A stretch of DNA of 44,984 nucleotides from Nitrospirota bacterium (GCA_040752355.1 JBFMHE010000027.1:1-44984), one strand, 5' to 3'. Numbered from the stretch's first letter, positions 8,257-16,437 are shown. Notes: generated by a model from the letters alone, not told the origin. Program-made: numbers and translations.

Positions 8257-9392
8257 AGTATCCTCCATTGATCGAGCTTGAATACGAGCAGGAGAACGAA
8301 CGAGACGATCGAAAAAACTATGTAGAGCGGCAGCGCGACCTTCAGCTCCTTCCTGACCCCCGACATGCCGGTGAAGGTGGTCGAGCCCGTGAACTGGAGC
8401 GCGATGTAGGAGCCGGCGAGAGGGAAGAAGAGGTATGCGGCGGCCAGCAGTATGCGGTCCATCTGATGGAACGCATCGAAGAGGTTTGCGTTCACGGAAA
8501 GGAAGACGGTGACCACTCCCGCGATCCAGCCTTTGGCGGCGAATGACCTGAAAGGGATATACGGGAGGAGGAGCGGGGTGAAAAAAGCGCCGGCTGCAAC
8601 TGCCAGCACGCCGAGCAGCAGGAAGGGCAGCCCGCCTGCCAGGGCATCGCTGAAGAGGATGCCGGACGGCCGGAGTCCGAAGAGAACGAGGATGAGCAGG
8701 GCGAACCAGGGGAACTTCTTCATCGCGGGAATGACTTCCATCGGGGTGAGGACCAGCCTGTCCAGGAAGGTGAAGCGGACCGTACGCATTTCTGGCGAGG
8801 CCTTACAGCCGGCCTCGAGATAGGCGGGGATGTCCTTCGCATCGACAGGTCCGTAAAGGACCCTGAATCCCGATCTCTTGCTCACCGCATGCGCGCTGAT
8901 CCCCGGCGCCCCGAGCTGCGGCACGATGACTCTCTTATGCCCGACGACCCTTTCGAGCCCCGTAACCGCAATGCGTCGTATCAGCTCCTCTGTCCCGAAC
9001 GTGCCCTTTCCGGCGGCACACCACACGTTGATGCCTCTCGTGTCGAGGACGAGGATCCAGGCATTCGATCCCTTCACTGCGCGGCGGAGCATGTCGAAGC
9101 TGAGCTTGTAATTGGCGCTTGCGAGGACTTCCGAGCTGTTATCCGGCGTGCCGATTGCGTAGAGGCCCGGATCGATTGTATAGTCGTTCCTGTAGGCGCT
9201 GGTCCTGCATTTCACCTCCCCCCAATAATCCGTCCGCGACCACTCGCCCGATATCCGCGGAACGGGCCCCGCCGGGGTCGTCAGCGTACCGATCATCCAT
9301 TCCGGTTTCTTCTTTTGCGCTCCGGTGCAGCACGATGTCGACCCAGCGCCACGATCCTCTTTCTTTGTAAGCTGCAGCTTTATATCAGTCAT
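8253..9392 (-). CDS. hgcA: HgcA, corrinoid protein of mercury methylation
   Basis: A 379-residue protein with the strictly diagnostic cap-helix motif NVWCAAGK at residues 122-129 (DNA 9006-9029), whose Cys125 would be the lower ligand of cobalt. The N-terminal half is the corrinoid domain shared with the CdhD/AcsC corrinoid iron-sulfur protein. The C-terminal part (about 225-375) has five hydrophobic helices, as in known HgcA. HgcA transfers a methyl carbanion from methyl-cob(III)alamin to Hg(II), giving methylmercury. It is longer than the roughly 340 residues of Pseudodesulfovibrio HgcA. The extra length is an N-terminal extension with a Cys pair (STSCC, residues 21-22). It starts 22 bases after the metallophosphoesterase gene and overlaps hgcB by ATGA, which suggests cotranscription and coupled translation. 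Confidence 0.95.
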   Translation of the reverse strand: MTDIKLQLTKKEDRGAGSTSCCTGAQKKKPEWMIGTLTTPAGPVPRISGEWSRTDYWGEVKCRTSAYRNDYTIDPGLYAIGTPDNSSEVLASANYKLSFDMLRRAVKGSNAWILVLDTRGINVWCAAGKGTFGTEELIRRIAVTGLERVVGHKRVIVPQLGAPGISAHAVSKRSGFRVLYGPVDAKDIPAYLEAGCKASPEMRTVRFTFLDRLVLTPMEVIPAMKKFPWFALLILVLFGLRPSGILFSDALAGGLPFLLLGVLAVAAGAFFTPLLLPYIPFRSFAAKGWIAGVVTVFLSVNANLFDAFHQMDRILLAAAYLFFPLAGSYIALQFTGSTTFTGMSGVRKELKVALPLYIVFSIVSFVLLLVFKLDQWRIL

Positions 9393-9414
9393 ATCCGGAC
9401 CACGCCCCTTCTTC

Positions 9415-10137
9415 TTATCTCCCTTGCCTTAGCCTCTCCGCAAAATAGGGAGGCAAGCCTCGTTCTATAATTGCTGAAGCGGTCTTTTCGACATCATAGG
9501 GGACTCTTACAAATTCACTTTTTACCGTATCCTGATCCTGTGCTATCTCGACCATGGTGATGCAGGTCCTCGGGTCGCCGTCCTTCGGCTTCCCGACGCT
9601 TCCGGCATTTATGAAGACCTTGCCCCCGATATCTTTCCGGTACGGTTTATGGGTATGCCCGTAAATGAGGATGTCGGCATCCGCCTTCTCCGCCATCTCC
9701 TCGAAGAACTTTTCCGGCCGCTCTTCATACCAGTAGAGATTGTTTTTCTTCGGGGTTGCATGGAAAATGATTACCTTTTTGCTGCCGACCGTTAAGGATA
9801 TTTCAAACGGCAGCGTTCTCATGTACTCTTTGCTTTCTGGAGATGCGTGCTTTTTTGTCCATTCGAAGCCCAAAGACGACACTTCGGCCTGAACCGGATC
9901 TTCGTATGCGCATCCGCAATGCTCCCGGTCGTTTCCCACCGTTTCGTCATAGTTGCCCTGCACGCCGCTGATCTCGTGCTCGATGAGGAAGTCCACTGCC
10001 TCGTTTACGAAGGGTGCATATCCCCCGAGGTCGCCGAGATGATATATCCTCTCGGCGCCGCGGGCAACGGCCTCCTTATAGGCGGCCTTTAGCGCCTCCA
10101 GGTTTCCGTGGATATCTCCCATAATCCCGATCCTCAT
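9415..10137 (-). CDS. YfcE-like calcineurin superfamily phosphodiesterase in the ars-hgc operon
   Basis: About 240 residues with a complete small metallophosphoesterase set: GDIHGN at the N-terminus, GDLGGY, GNYD, a His in IIFHATP, and GHTHKPY near residue 170. These bind two divalent metals. Relatives (MJ0936, YfcE) hydrolyse phosphodiesters in vitro and physiological substrates are mostly unknown. I chose the ATG at 10137 because GGAGGGACA sits directly upstream and the protein then begins at the first beta strand (MRIGIMGDIHGN). The frame is open 12 codons further upstream, without support. The gene lies between acr3 and hgcA with short gaps (68 and 22 bases), so it is probably on the same transcript. 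Why it is there is unknown. Confidence 0.85.
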   Translation of the reverse strand: MRIGIMGDIHGNLEALKAAYKEAVARGAERIYHLGDLGGYAPFVNEAVDFLIEHEISGVQGNYDETVGNDREHCGCAYEDPVQAEVSSLGFEWTKKHASPESKEYMRTLPFEISLTVGSKKVIIFHATPKKNNLYWYEERPEKFFEEMAEKADADILIYGHTHKPYRKDIGGKVFINAGSVGKPKDGDPRTCITMVEIAQDQDTVKSEFVRVPYDVEKTASAIIERGLPPYFAERLRQGR

Positions 10138-10205
10138 TGTCCCTCCGGCCCGCTCCCGCGAGCTGCCGTGCACGCCTGTTTCCGCTCGTCATCCATAGGT
10201 GCAGT

Positions 10206-11285
10206 TCAGAGAGGGGCCGTATCCTTTACTCTGCAATAGTCCACCGTGAAGTACCGTTTCTGGAAATACTTCGCTACAGTGACGAGCCCTATCAGGACCG
10301 GCACCTCGACCAGCGGACCTATGACCGCAGCAAAGGCCGCCCCTGAATTGATGCCGAACACCGCTATGGCCACCGCAATGGCGAGCTCGAAGTTATTGCT
10401 CGCCGCCGTGAACGAGAGCGTCGCGGTCTTCTCGTAACCGGTCCCGATCCTATGTCCCATGTAAAACGAGGCCAGGAACATGACCACGAAATAGACGAGC
10501 AACGGAACGGCGATGCGGACGACATCAAGGGGAAGTCTCACGATGTAATTGCCCTTCAGGGAGAACATGACGACGATCGTAAAGAGCAGCGAGATGAGAG
10601 TAACCGGGCTTATTTTCGGGATGAACACCTGCTCGTACCACTGCCGTCCTTTCGTCTTCAGCAGCATAAAGCGGGTGAGCATGCCGGCGATAAAGGGAAT
10701 GCCCAAATAGATGAAGACGCTCTCGGCGATCTGGCCGATGGTCACCTCGACGACTGCTCCTTCGAGCCCGAACCAGGTCGGGAGGACCGTGATAAAGACA
10801 TAGGCATATACGGAAAAGAAGAGCACCTGGAACAGGGAATTGAAGGCGACCAGGCCCGCAGCGTACTCCGGGTCGCCGCAGGCGAGGTCGTTCCATACAA
10901 TGACCATGGCGATGCAGCGGGCCAGGCCGATCATGATGAGCCCGACCATGTACTCCGGATAGGAGCTGAGAAAGACGATCGCAAGGACGAACATCAATAT
11001 GGGACCTATTATCCAGTTCTGGATAAGTGAGAGGCCGAGGACTTTTTTATTCCTGAATACCTCGCCGAGCTCCTCGTATTTGACCTTCGCGAGCGGCGGA
11101 TACATCATCAGGATAAGCCCGACGGCAATGGGTATGTTGGTGGCGCCTACCTGAAAGCGGTTTATGAATTCTTCTGTTCCGGGAATGAAATACCCCACGC
11201 CGACGCCGAGGGCCATTGCCGCAAATATCCAGACGGTCAGATAACGGTCTATAAAGGAAAGCCTTCTCCCCACGGTATCAGCCAT
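10206..11285 (-). CDS. acr3: ACR3-type arsenite efflux permease
   Basis: A 359-residue, strongly hydrophobic protein with about ten predicted membrane helices. It matches the ACR3 family of the bile/arsenite/riboflavin transporter superfamily. Visible family features are [15 protein letters not shown] near the first helices, the essential Cys in GLARCIAMV on the fourth helix, and a conserved Glu near [15 protein letters not shown]. It exports arsenite (and possibly antimonite) from the cytoplasm by exchange with protons, with no ATPase partner needed. No arsA or arsC is seen, so the cell would depend on ArrA or an arsC elsewhere for arsenate reduction. It lies 27 bases downstream of arsR. Confidence 0.95.
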   Translation of the reverse strand: MADTVGRRLSFIDRYLTVWIFAAMALGVGVGYFIPGTEEFINRFQVGATNIPIAVGLILMMYPPLAKVKYEELGEVFRNKKVLGLSLIQNWIIGPILMFVLAIVFLSSYPEYMVGLIMIGLARCIAMVIVWNDLACGDPEYAAGLVAFNSLFQVLFFSVYAYVFITVLPTWFGLEGAVVEVTIGQIAESVFIYLGIPFIAGMLTRFMLLKTKGRQWYEQVFIPKISPVTLISLLFTIVVMFSLKGNYIVRLPLDVVRIAVPLLVYFVVMFLASFYMGHRIGTGYEKTATLSFTAASNNFELAIAVAIAVFGINSGAAFAAVIGPLVEVPVLIGLVTVAKYFQKRYFTVDYCRVKDTAPL

Positions 11286-11312
11286 CGCCTTTCACCCCTT
11301 GCCGGTATTCCC

Positions 11313-11693
11313 TCAGCCTCTCCCGCAGCATGCGGTTTTCCTCTTTATAGGGACGACTGTTCCCTTTGCGTCTTTGCCCTTGAGGAATGCTTCGAGTCTC
11401 TTTTTGTCCTCACGAACATCATTGTCCGAAATTCTCTCAATCACCGAAAGGACCAGGAACCGTTTGAACAGGTCTGAGTCGTCGATGCTGTAGTGAATCC
11501 ATTTGCCCTGCTTGCGGTCCCTGATCAGCCCCGCCTCCTTCAGGATTTTGAGGTGGAACGATATCTTGGGCTGAATCGTATCGATTGCGGCGACAATATC
11601 GCAGACGCAGAGCTCGCCGTGCTCGAGCAGCTTCACGATCCTGAGCCGCGTCTCGTCGGAGAGGGCTTTAAAAATGTCCGTTAAGTCCTGCAC
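11313..11693 (-). CDS. arsR: ArsR/SmtB family arsenic-responsive repressor
   Basis: A 126-residue winged-helix protein. The N-terminal half carries the ArsR signature: FKALSDETRLRIVKLL, then ELCVCDIV, then the recognition helix QPKISFHLKILKEAGLI. The CVC pair in ELCVCDIV is the thiolate As(III)/Sb(III) site of ArsR proteins. Binding there releases operator DNA. An unusual extra Cys pair (ACCGRG) lies at the C-terminus and may be a third ligand source. The start is GTG; AGGAG is present but 14 bases away. It is the first gene of an apparent five-gene operon ending with hgcAB, and a consensus promoter and palindrome lie about 40-90 bases upstream of it. Confidence 0.93.
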   Translation of the reverse strand: MQDLTDIFKALSDETRLRIVKLLEHGELCVCDIVAAIDTIQPKISFHLKILKEAGLIRDRKQGKWIHYSIDDSDLFKRFLVLSVIERISDNDVREDKKRLEAFLKGKDAKGTVVPIKRKTACCGRG

Positions 11694-11729
11694 GGCAGTT
11701 TGCGCTTCTCCTAAACGCAGAGGGAACTA

Positions 11730-11751
11730 TACATAAAAACTTTTTTATATA
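11730..11751. promoter_or_regulatory. Candidate ArsR operator
   Basis: A 22-bp AT-rich inverted repeat with ten-base arms (TACATAAAAA, two-base centre, TTTTTATATA) and one mismatch. It overlaps the last base of the -10 box and covers the expected transcription start of the ars-hgc promoter, the usual position for an ArsR repressor. Assignment to ArsR is inference from position. Confidence 0.65.
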
Positions 11752-11779
11752 ATATAACCGGAGCGGACGGTATTGTCAA
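11751..11779 (-). promoter_or_regulatory. Sigma-70 promoter of the arsR-acr3-hgcAB operon
   Basis: On the minus strand TTGACA (11779-11774) and TATATT (11756-11751) are separated by exactly 17 bases: a full consensus -35 and a five-of-six -10. The start would be near 11744, about 50 bases before the arsR GTG. No other good promoter is seen in the short gaps of the operon. The rest of the 358-base gap to the next gene holds a small GCGGC/GCCGC hairpin (11903-11917) and the sigma-54-like element listed separately. Confidence 0.8.
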
Positions 11780-11989
11780 CCGGGGGCAGGGATAACTATT
11801 GCAGGGTCTCCCCTTTAGCCCTGTTACGCACGCCTTTACTCTTGGTTATAGCTTAAAGTTTTGGCAATAAGCGCCGAAGAAATACTGACCACGTCTGTTT
11901 CAGCGGCATGTAGCCGCACGGTAGCGACAGGGCTTGGATATATAAACCAAACCGTATTTTTGCGGGGTGCCGTTTGAACAAGGATTCAT

Positions 11990-12005
11990 TGGCACGGCTT
12001 CGGCT
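11990..12005 (+). promoter_or_regulatory. Candidate sigma-54 promoter for the PstS-like gene
   Basis: TGGCACG, four bases, then CGGCT: the -24 element is perfect, and the invariant GG and GC are at the right distance, but the -12 TT is replaced. It lies 46 bases before the start codon. A lone TGTTAC half-site at 11822-11827 resembles the palindrome arms found upstream of arrA. Plausible only. Confidence 0.4.
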
Positions 12006-12051
12006 CTGAACGCAGTCGAGGGACAGTAGAAATGAGAGACAGGAGGATGGC

Positions 12052-12855
12052 ATGAGAAAGGTGCTCAGGAGTGTTCCGGTCGCAGGGGGGGCAATAGCGG
12101 GTGCAGTGATAGCGGTATTGCTGTTCGGAGGAGGGACTGCAGCCCAGGCGGAAGAGGTCAAATTGCATGGCTCGACCACCGTACAGAAGAGGGTCATGGA
12201 GCCGGGGAGGGAGGCCCTCGAGAAGGCGACGGGAATCAAGCTGATTCTTGTCGGCAACGGGACCGGCAACGGGCTCGAGGACCTTGTCAACGGCAAGTGC
12301 GATGCTTCCATGGCGTCTGAAGAGCTTGCCGACGCAGTTGCGAGCATGAAGGCTGCTTCCGGAAAGGATGCTCCGGCAGGCCTGAAGGAAAATGTCATCA
12401 CTTCCGATGGTATCAAGGTCATCGTCAATCCTTCAAATCCCGTAGCAAAGCTCTCGAAGGAGCAGTTGAAAGGACTCAACACCGGAAAGATCGCCAACTG
12501 GAAGGAAGTCGGCGGTCAGGATATGCCGGTCATGGTTATTACCTCACATCTCGGCTCTGCAACGAGAAAGGTCTTCCAGAAGATCATTATGGATGGCGAA
12601 CCATATGTAACGGGCGCTTTGGAGGTTGAGACGACACGAAAAGAGATCGACAACGTAGCGCAATTCCCCGAGGGCATCGGCGCAGTCAGCATGGGATTCA
12701 TCAACCTCCCGGGAAACAAGGAGAAGGTAAAGATCGTTGAGACCCAGGAAATCAGCAGGCCCCTCATGCTTATTACGAAGGGCGAACCGTCACCTGCGGT
12801 CAAAAAGGTGCTCGACTTCTTCAAGGGTGAGGGGAAGAAGTATATAAAGGATTAA
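12052..12855 (+). CDS. PstS-like periplasmic phosphate/oxyanion-binding protein (orphan)
   Basis: A 267-residue exported protein: a signal peptide with a long hydrophobic stretch ends near AAQA, residue 34. It is followed by a PBP-like domain with LHGSTTVQ, NGTGNGLEDL and TSHLGSATRKVF, the phosphate-type anion-binding loops of the PstS family. Such proteins bind phosphate, and some homologues bind arsenate or other oxyanions. No PstC, PstA or PstB gene is near, so it may feed a sensor instead of a transporter. The next gene is a chemoreceptor, separated by a strong hairpin. AGGAGG lies five bases before the ATG. It is divergent from the ars-hgc operon. A role as the ligand-presenting partner of the chemoreceptor is inference. 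Confidence 0.8.
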   Translation: MRKVLRSVPVAGGAIAGAVIAVLLFGGGTAAQAEEVKLHGSTTVQKRVMEPGREALEKATGIKLILVGNGTGNGLEDLVNGKCDASMASEELADAVASMKAASGKDAPAGLKENVITSDGIKVIVNPSNPVAKLSKEQLKGLNTGKIANWKEVGGQDMPVMVITSHLGSATRKVFQKIIMDGEPYVTGALEVETTRKEIDNVAQFPEGIGAVSMGFINLPGNKEKVKIVETQEISRPLMLITKGEPSPAVKKVLDFFKGEGKKYIKD

Positions 12856-12866
12856 AGCCTGCATGG

Positions 12867-12908
12867 CAATGCTCCTGCCCGGCAGCAGTCTGCAGGGCAG
12901 GAGCATTG
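12867..12908 (+). terminator. Intercistronic stem-loop between binding protein and chemoreceptor genes
   Basis: Perfect 14-bp inverted repeat (CAATGCTCCTGCCC and complement) around a 14-base loop, 12 bases after the stop codon. There is no U-tract, so it more probably protects the upstream mRNA end or attenuates read-through than fully stops transcription. It would favour more binding protein than receptor. Confidence 0.6.
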
Positions 12909-12942
12909 TCTCCCCTGGCTCTGGAAGAAGCGGAGGGCGTTC

Positions 12943-15420
12943 ATGACCATACGGAAGAAGCTTTATCTCAATATCGGAGCGACCCTGACAGGCTTTGCGG
13001 TAATAGGCGTTGCCAGTCTTGTGGGAATAAAATTCGTCCAGAACAAACTCTCGCTGCTGACCGAGCGCTCGACACCCTATCAGTTGAAGACCGTCGAGCT
13101 CCAGCGGACGCTCCAGGAGCATACATCAAACCTCTTCAAAGTCGCTGCTTCGTCCTCGATCAGCGATTTCACTGCAACGAGGGCAGAGGCGGAAAAGACC
13201 CTTGCTGATGTAAAGAGGGTTTCCGGAGAGCTCGCTGCTCTGAAAGGAGGATCGGAAAGCCGGACAGGGGAGCTTGAGAGTATCACCAGTGAGATGTTCA
13301 AGACCACAGAGTTCAGGGTCAAGGCAGAGGATAGCGCAAGGGCTGCCGATAACCTGATGAGGGCGCGATTGCAGGACGTGTCCAAACGATTAAGAGACAT
13401 GGATGCTCTGGTAAAGAAAGGGCAGAAGAGCTCCATGGAGCAGGTTTTGTCGTCGCATGACAACAGAGATAAAATCACGCACAGAGTGAAGAATGTCCAG
13501 ATCGTCGTTAACGCGATAAAGGATCTCAAACAGTCAATAACGGAGATAGCCGCTGCCGAGAATAAGACCGCCGTAACGGTCGCACAGAGCAAGTACAACG
13601 GAGCAGCGCGATGGATAACCCAGAGCGCCCTGGTCAGGTCGGAGGGCGGGAGCGGCGCGGTCAAGGAACTGCTCGACGGGATTGCGGATGTATCCAGGAG
13701 CGTTACCGGTCCGCAGGGATTGATCGAGCTTAAAAATTCGTTTCTGATCAGGCCGGATGAAGAGGCCAAGAAGAAGTTTGCATCGACGATGACCTTTGTC
13801 ATGCAGAAGCTCTCCCAGTTGACCGTTATCGTTGCCGAGATCGATGAGAAATCAGCAGAGCAGTTCAACGCAGAGAATGCGAAGTTCAGCGACTCCCTCA
13901 AGAGCTCGAACGCCGCTACGGATATGCTGGCGCTGAACAGCGAGCTCCTCTCGCTCGGCTACGATATCAAGGTTTTGACAAAGGAGCTCTTCAGCGCAAG
14001 GATCCTTCAGGAGCTGGACCGGGTGACGGATGAGATGCGAAGAAAGTTCGACACCATCGGCGCCGTCCAGAAGAGGGTGGGCGATCTGCTGTCGTCGGCA
14101 AAGCGGGCCGAGGAGACCAGCCTCATAAAGGGAGTCTCTGCTTCTCTGGGCGAGATCAGGGGACTGCTGCTGGCGAAGGGGGGCGTCGTAGAAGAGCTCC
14201 GGAATGTCCTTACGGTCACCCAGCAGGCCGTAGCGCTCAATGAGAAGCTTAAGACGCTGATAGCCCATCAGCGGGAAGAGGGCAGGAGGGGCGTTACCGC
14301 AGCGCAGGGCGAACAGGAGAAAGCGGTGAGATCGGTAAATGCGATCGTGAGGACCTTTGTCATGGGAGTAATCGTGATTGTTATCGCAGTGCTTGTCGCC
14401 GGCGTGCTCTTCAGCAAGATGCTCGAGCGCTCAATAACCGCTCCTGTAAAAGAGCTGACCACCATGGCTGAGGCGTTCGGGAACGGAGATCTGGGCGTCC
14501 GGCTCGATGAATCGAGAAAAGATGAGTTCGGAACCCTTGCCTCCCATTTCAACCAGGCTACAACAAGGTTAAAAGAGATGACCACGCATATACGGGAGAT
14601 CATCAATGATCTTGCGACAAACTCGAAGGTGCTCGCCTCTATCTCGGAAACGCTTGATAAAGGGGCGACGGAACAGGCATCCCAGACCGAACAGTCCGCT
14701 GCGGCGATGACCGAAATGTCCCAGACTACTCTTGATGTTGCAAAAAACGCAGCGAATACGGCAGAAGCGGCGCAGAAGATGAAGGGCACTGCGGAGCATG
14801 GAAAAGAGTCGATGGATACCACCATGAACGAGTTAGTGAGCTTTGCCGATACCGTCAAGGAGTCTGCCGCAATGGTGGAAGCCCTGGGACAGAAATCCGA
14901 TGAGATAAATACCATTGTAGTCCTCATCAAAGAGATCGCCGATCAGACCAATCTCCTGGCGCTGAATGCCGCGATCGAGGCAGCGAGGGCAGGAGAGCAG
15001 GGGCGCGGGTTCGCTGTTGTCGCCGACAGCGTACGGCAGTTGGCAGAGAGGACAACGGTCGCTGCGGATGATATCGGCCGCACCGTAGGGACCATGCAGA
15101 AAGAGGTGAGCAAGTCGGTCGGCTTCATGAGAGAGGAGAGGGCTTCGATCGAGAGAGTGCTTGGGAATGTAAAGAGCACCTTGAGCGCGATGGATGAGAT
15201 CGTGAGTTACGTGGGACAGGTTTCGGATATGGTCCAGAGGATTGCGGCCGCAACGGAGGAACAGTCTTCGGCATCCGAGGAGGTCTCGCACAATATGGAA
15301 AACATTGCAGTGATAACAAGGAATCTGAGCAATTCCATTGCCGAAATAAGAAGGGCATCGGACGAGCTTTCCCGGCATGCAGGCGAGCTTGATTCTACCT
15401 CCTCGTGGTTTAAAGCGTGA
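12943..15420 (+). CDS. Methyl-accepting chemotaxis protein with large helical sensor region
   Basis: An 825-residue receptor: membrane helix 1 at about 11-32, then a very long (about 430 residues), mostly helical extracytoplasmic region. Membrane helix 2 is at about 463-490, with a HAMP domain following, then the cytoplasmic signalling coiled coil. The hairpin tip is the standard EIADQTNLLALNAAIEAARAGEQGRGFAVVADSVRQL family signature (split here only for recognition). It would signal to CheA/CheW. The sensor region is about twice the usual size and lacks an obvious Cache or PAS domain. It resembles stacked four-helix bundles. GGAGG precedes the ATG by six bases. The PstS-like protein next door is a candidate ligand carrier. 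No CheR-docking pentapeptide is seen at the C-terminus. Confidence 0.92.
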   Translation: MTIRKKLYLNIGATLTGFAVIGVASLVGIKFVQNKLSLLTERSTPYQLKTVELQRTLQEHTSNLFKVAASSSISDFTATRAEAEKTLADVKRVSGELAALKGGSESRTGELESITSEMFKTTEFRVKAEDSARAADNLMRARLQDVSKRLRDMDALVKKGQKSSMEQVLSSHDNRDKITHRVKNVQIVVNAIKDLKQSITEIAAAENKTAVTVAQSKYNGAARWITQSALVRSEGGSGAVKELLDGIADVSRSVTGPQGLIELKNSFLIRPDEEAKKKFASTMTFVMQKLSQLTVIVAEIDEKSAEQFNAENAKFSDSLKSSNAATDMLALNSELLSLGYDIKVLTKELFSARILQELDRVTDEMRRKFDTIGAVQKRVGDLLSSAKRAEETSLIKGVSASLGEIRGLLLAKGGVVEELRNVLTVTQQAVALNEKLKTLIAHQREEGRRGVTAAQGEQEKAVRSVNAIVRTFVMGVIVIVIAVLVAGVLFSKMLERSITAPVKELTTMAEAFGNGDLGVRLDESRKDEFGTLASHFNQATTRLKEMTTHIREIINDLATNSKVLASISETLDKGATEQASQTEQSAAAMTEMSQTTLDVAKNAANTAEAAQKMKGTAEHGKESMDTTMNELVSFADTVKESAAMVEALGQKSDEINTIVVLIKEIADQTNLLALNAAIEAARAGEQGRGFAVVADSVRQLAERTTVAADDIGRTVGTMQKEVSKSVGFMREERASIERVLGNVKSTLSAMDEIVSYVGQVSDMVQRIAAATEEQSSASEEVSHNMENIAVITRNLSNSIAEIRRASDELSRHAGELDSTSSWFKA

Positions 15421-15491
15421 GTGGTACCGCCGGATCATGCGCCTCTTGCTTCCTTAAGGGTAAACGTATTCTGCGAAAGGAGAGTAAAAGA

Positions 15492-16433
15492 ATGAAGATC
15501 GCACGGTATGTGTTTTTCCTAGTTGCAGCAACCGTTCTGTTGACCGCATCATCTGCAGTGGCCGGTATGCTGGTAAGCGCCGAATGGCTGAAGGAGCGCC
15601 TCGGCGACAGAAGCATCCGCATCGTCGATGTGTCGAACAAGCCGGATACGTACGGGAAGGGGCATATCCCCGGCGCCGTGCAGGTCAAGCGGTACCTCGA
15701 TCTCGGCAACACCGATGCCGTACCGCCGACCCTCTATCCTACACGGGAGCAGTTCGAGCAGCTCATGTCGAGGCTCGGCATCGACAAGGGGACGACGGTA
15801 GTGGCGTACGACGACACCTACGGTCTCTTTGCGAGCAGGTTCCTTGTGATAATGGAGTACTACGGGCACCCTGTCGGCAAGCTGAAGCTCCTCGACGGCG
15901 GATCGGTCCGCTGGAAGGCGCTCGGCTATTCCCTCGACAAGGACGCCGTTTCCGTAAAAAAGACGAAGTACAACGTCAGAAATGAGGAGATAAGGCGCGA
16001 CATGATAATAACCTGGAGCGATATCTACAGGGATGTGGTGAACGGCGCGAAGCCCGATGTCGTGCTCCTCGATGTACGGCCGGCAGCCGAATACAACGCC
16101 AAGAATATCCGCTCCATACGGGGCGGCTACGTCCCGAAGGCGATCAATGTCACCGGTTCGGAGGCGAACAAAAAAGAGGAGCATGTCTTCAAGCCGGTGG
16201 AGGAGATCAGGAAGATGTACGAGGAGAAGGGCATCACCCCGGACAAATCGATCTATGAGTACTGCCATAGCGGCGACCGCGCAGCGCATGCCTACATGAC
16301 ATTGAAGCACCTCCTCGACTACAAAAACGTGAAAGCGTATGACGGCGGATGGATCGAGTGGTCGACGATCCTTTCCCTGCCTGCCGAAGGCCAGGTGTGG
16401 CTCTGGGAGGCCCCTCCGCAGGAGAAGAAGTAG
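15492..16433 (+). CDS. Exported two-domain rhodanese (thiosulfate/3-mercaptopyruvate sulfurtransferase type)
   Basis: A 313-residue protein with an N-terminal signal peptide (ending near AVAG, residue 25) and two rhodanese domains. The N-terminal domain (about 30-155) has Asp where catalytic Cys would be (VVAYDDTYG), the usual structural domain. The C-terminal domain (about 165-305) has the active loop YCHSGDRA with the catalytic Cys. Such enzymes move sulfane sulfur from thiosulfate or mercaptopyruvate to thiol acceptors or cyanide, here in the periplasm. I chose the ATG at 15492 because AAGGAG lies nine bases upstream and the signal peptide follows at once. The open frame extends 25 codons further back without support. 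A link to arsenic or sulfur chemistry of the locus is suggested only by position. Confidence 0.88.
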   Translation: MKIARYVFFLVAATVLLTASSAVAGMLVSAEWLKERLGDRSIRIVDVSNKPDTYGKGHIPGAVQVKRYLDLGNTDAVPPTLYPTREQFEQLMSRLGIDKGTTVVAYDDTYGLFASRFLVIMEYYGHPVGKLKLLDGGSVRWKALGYSLDKDAVSVKKTKYNVRNEEIRRDMIITWSDIYRDVVNGAKPDVVLLDVRPAAEYNAKNIRSIRGGYVPKAINVTGSEANKKEEHVFKPVEEIRKMYEEKGITPDKSIYEYCHSGDRAAHAYMTLKHLLDYKNVKAYDGGWIEWSTILSLPAEGQVWLWEAPPQEKK

Positions 16434-16437
16434 CTGT

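Noticed and set aside
11853-12497. 214-codon minus-strand frame overlapping the PstS-like gene
   Set aside because: It is antisense to a protein with a clear signal peptide and anion-binding motifs, and it runs into the intergenic region without a start signal.
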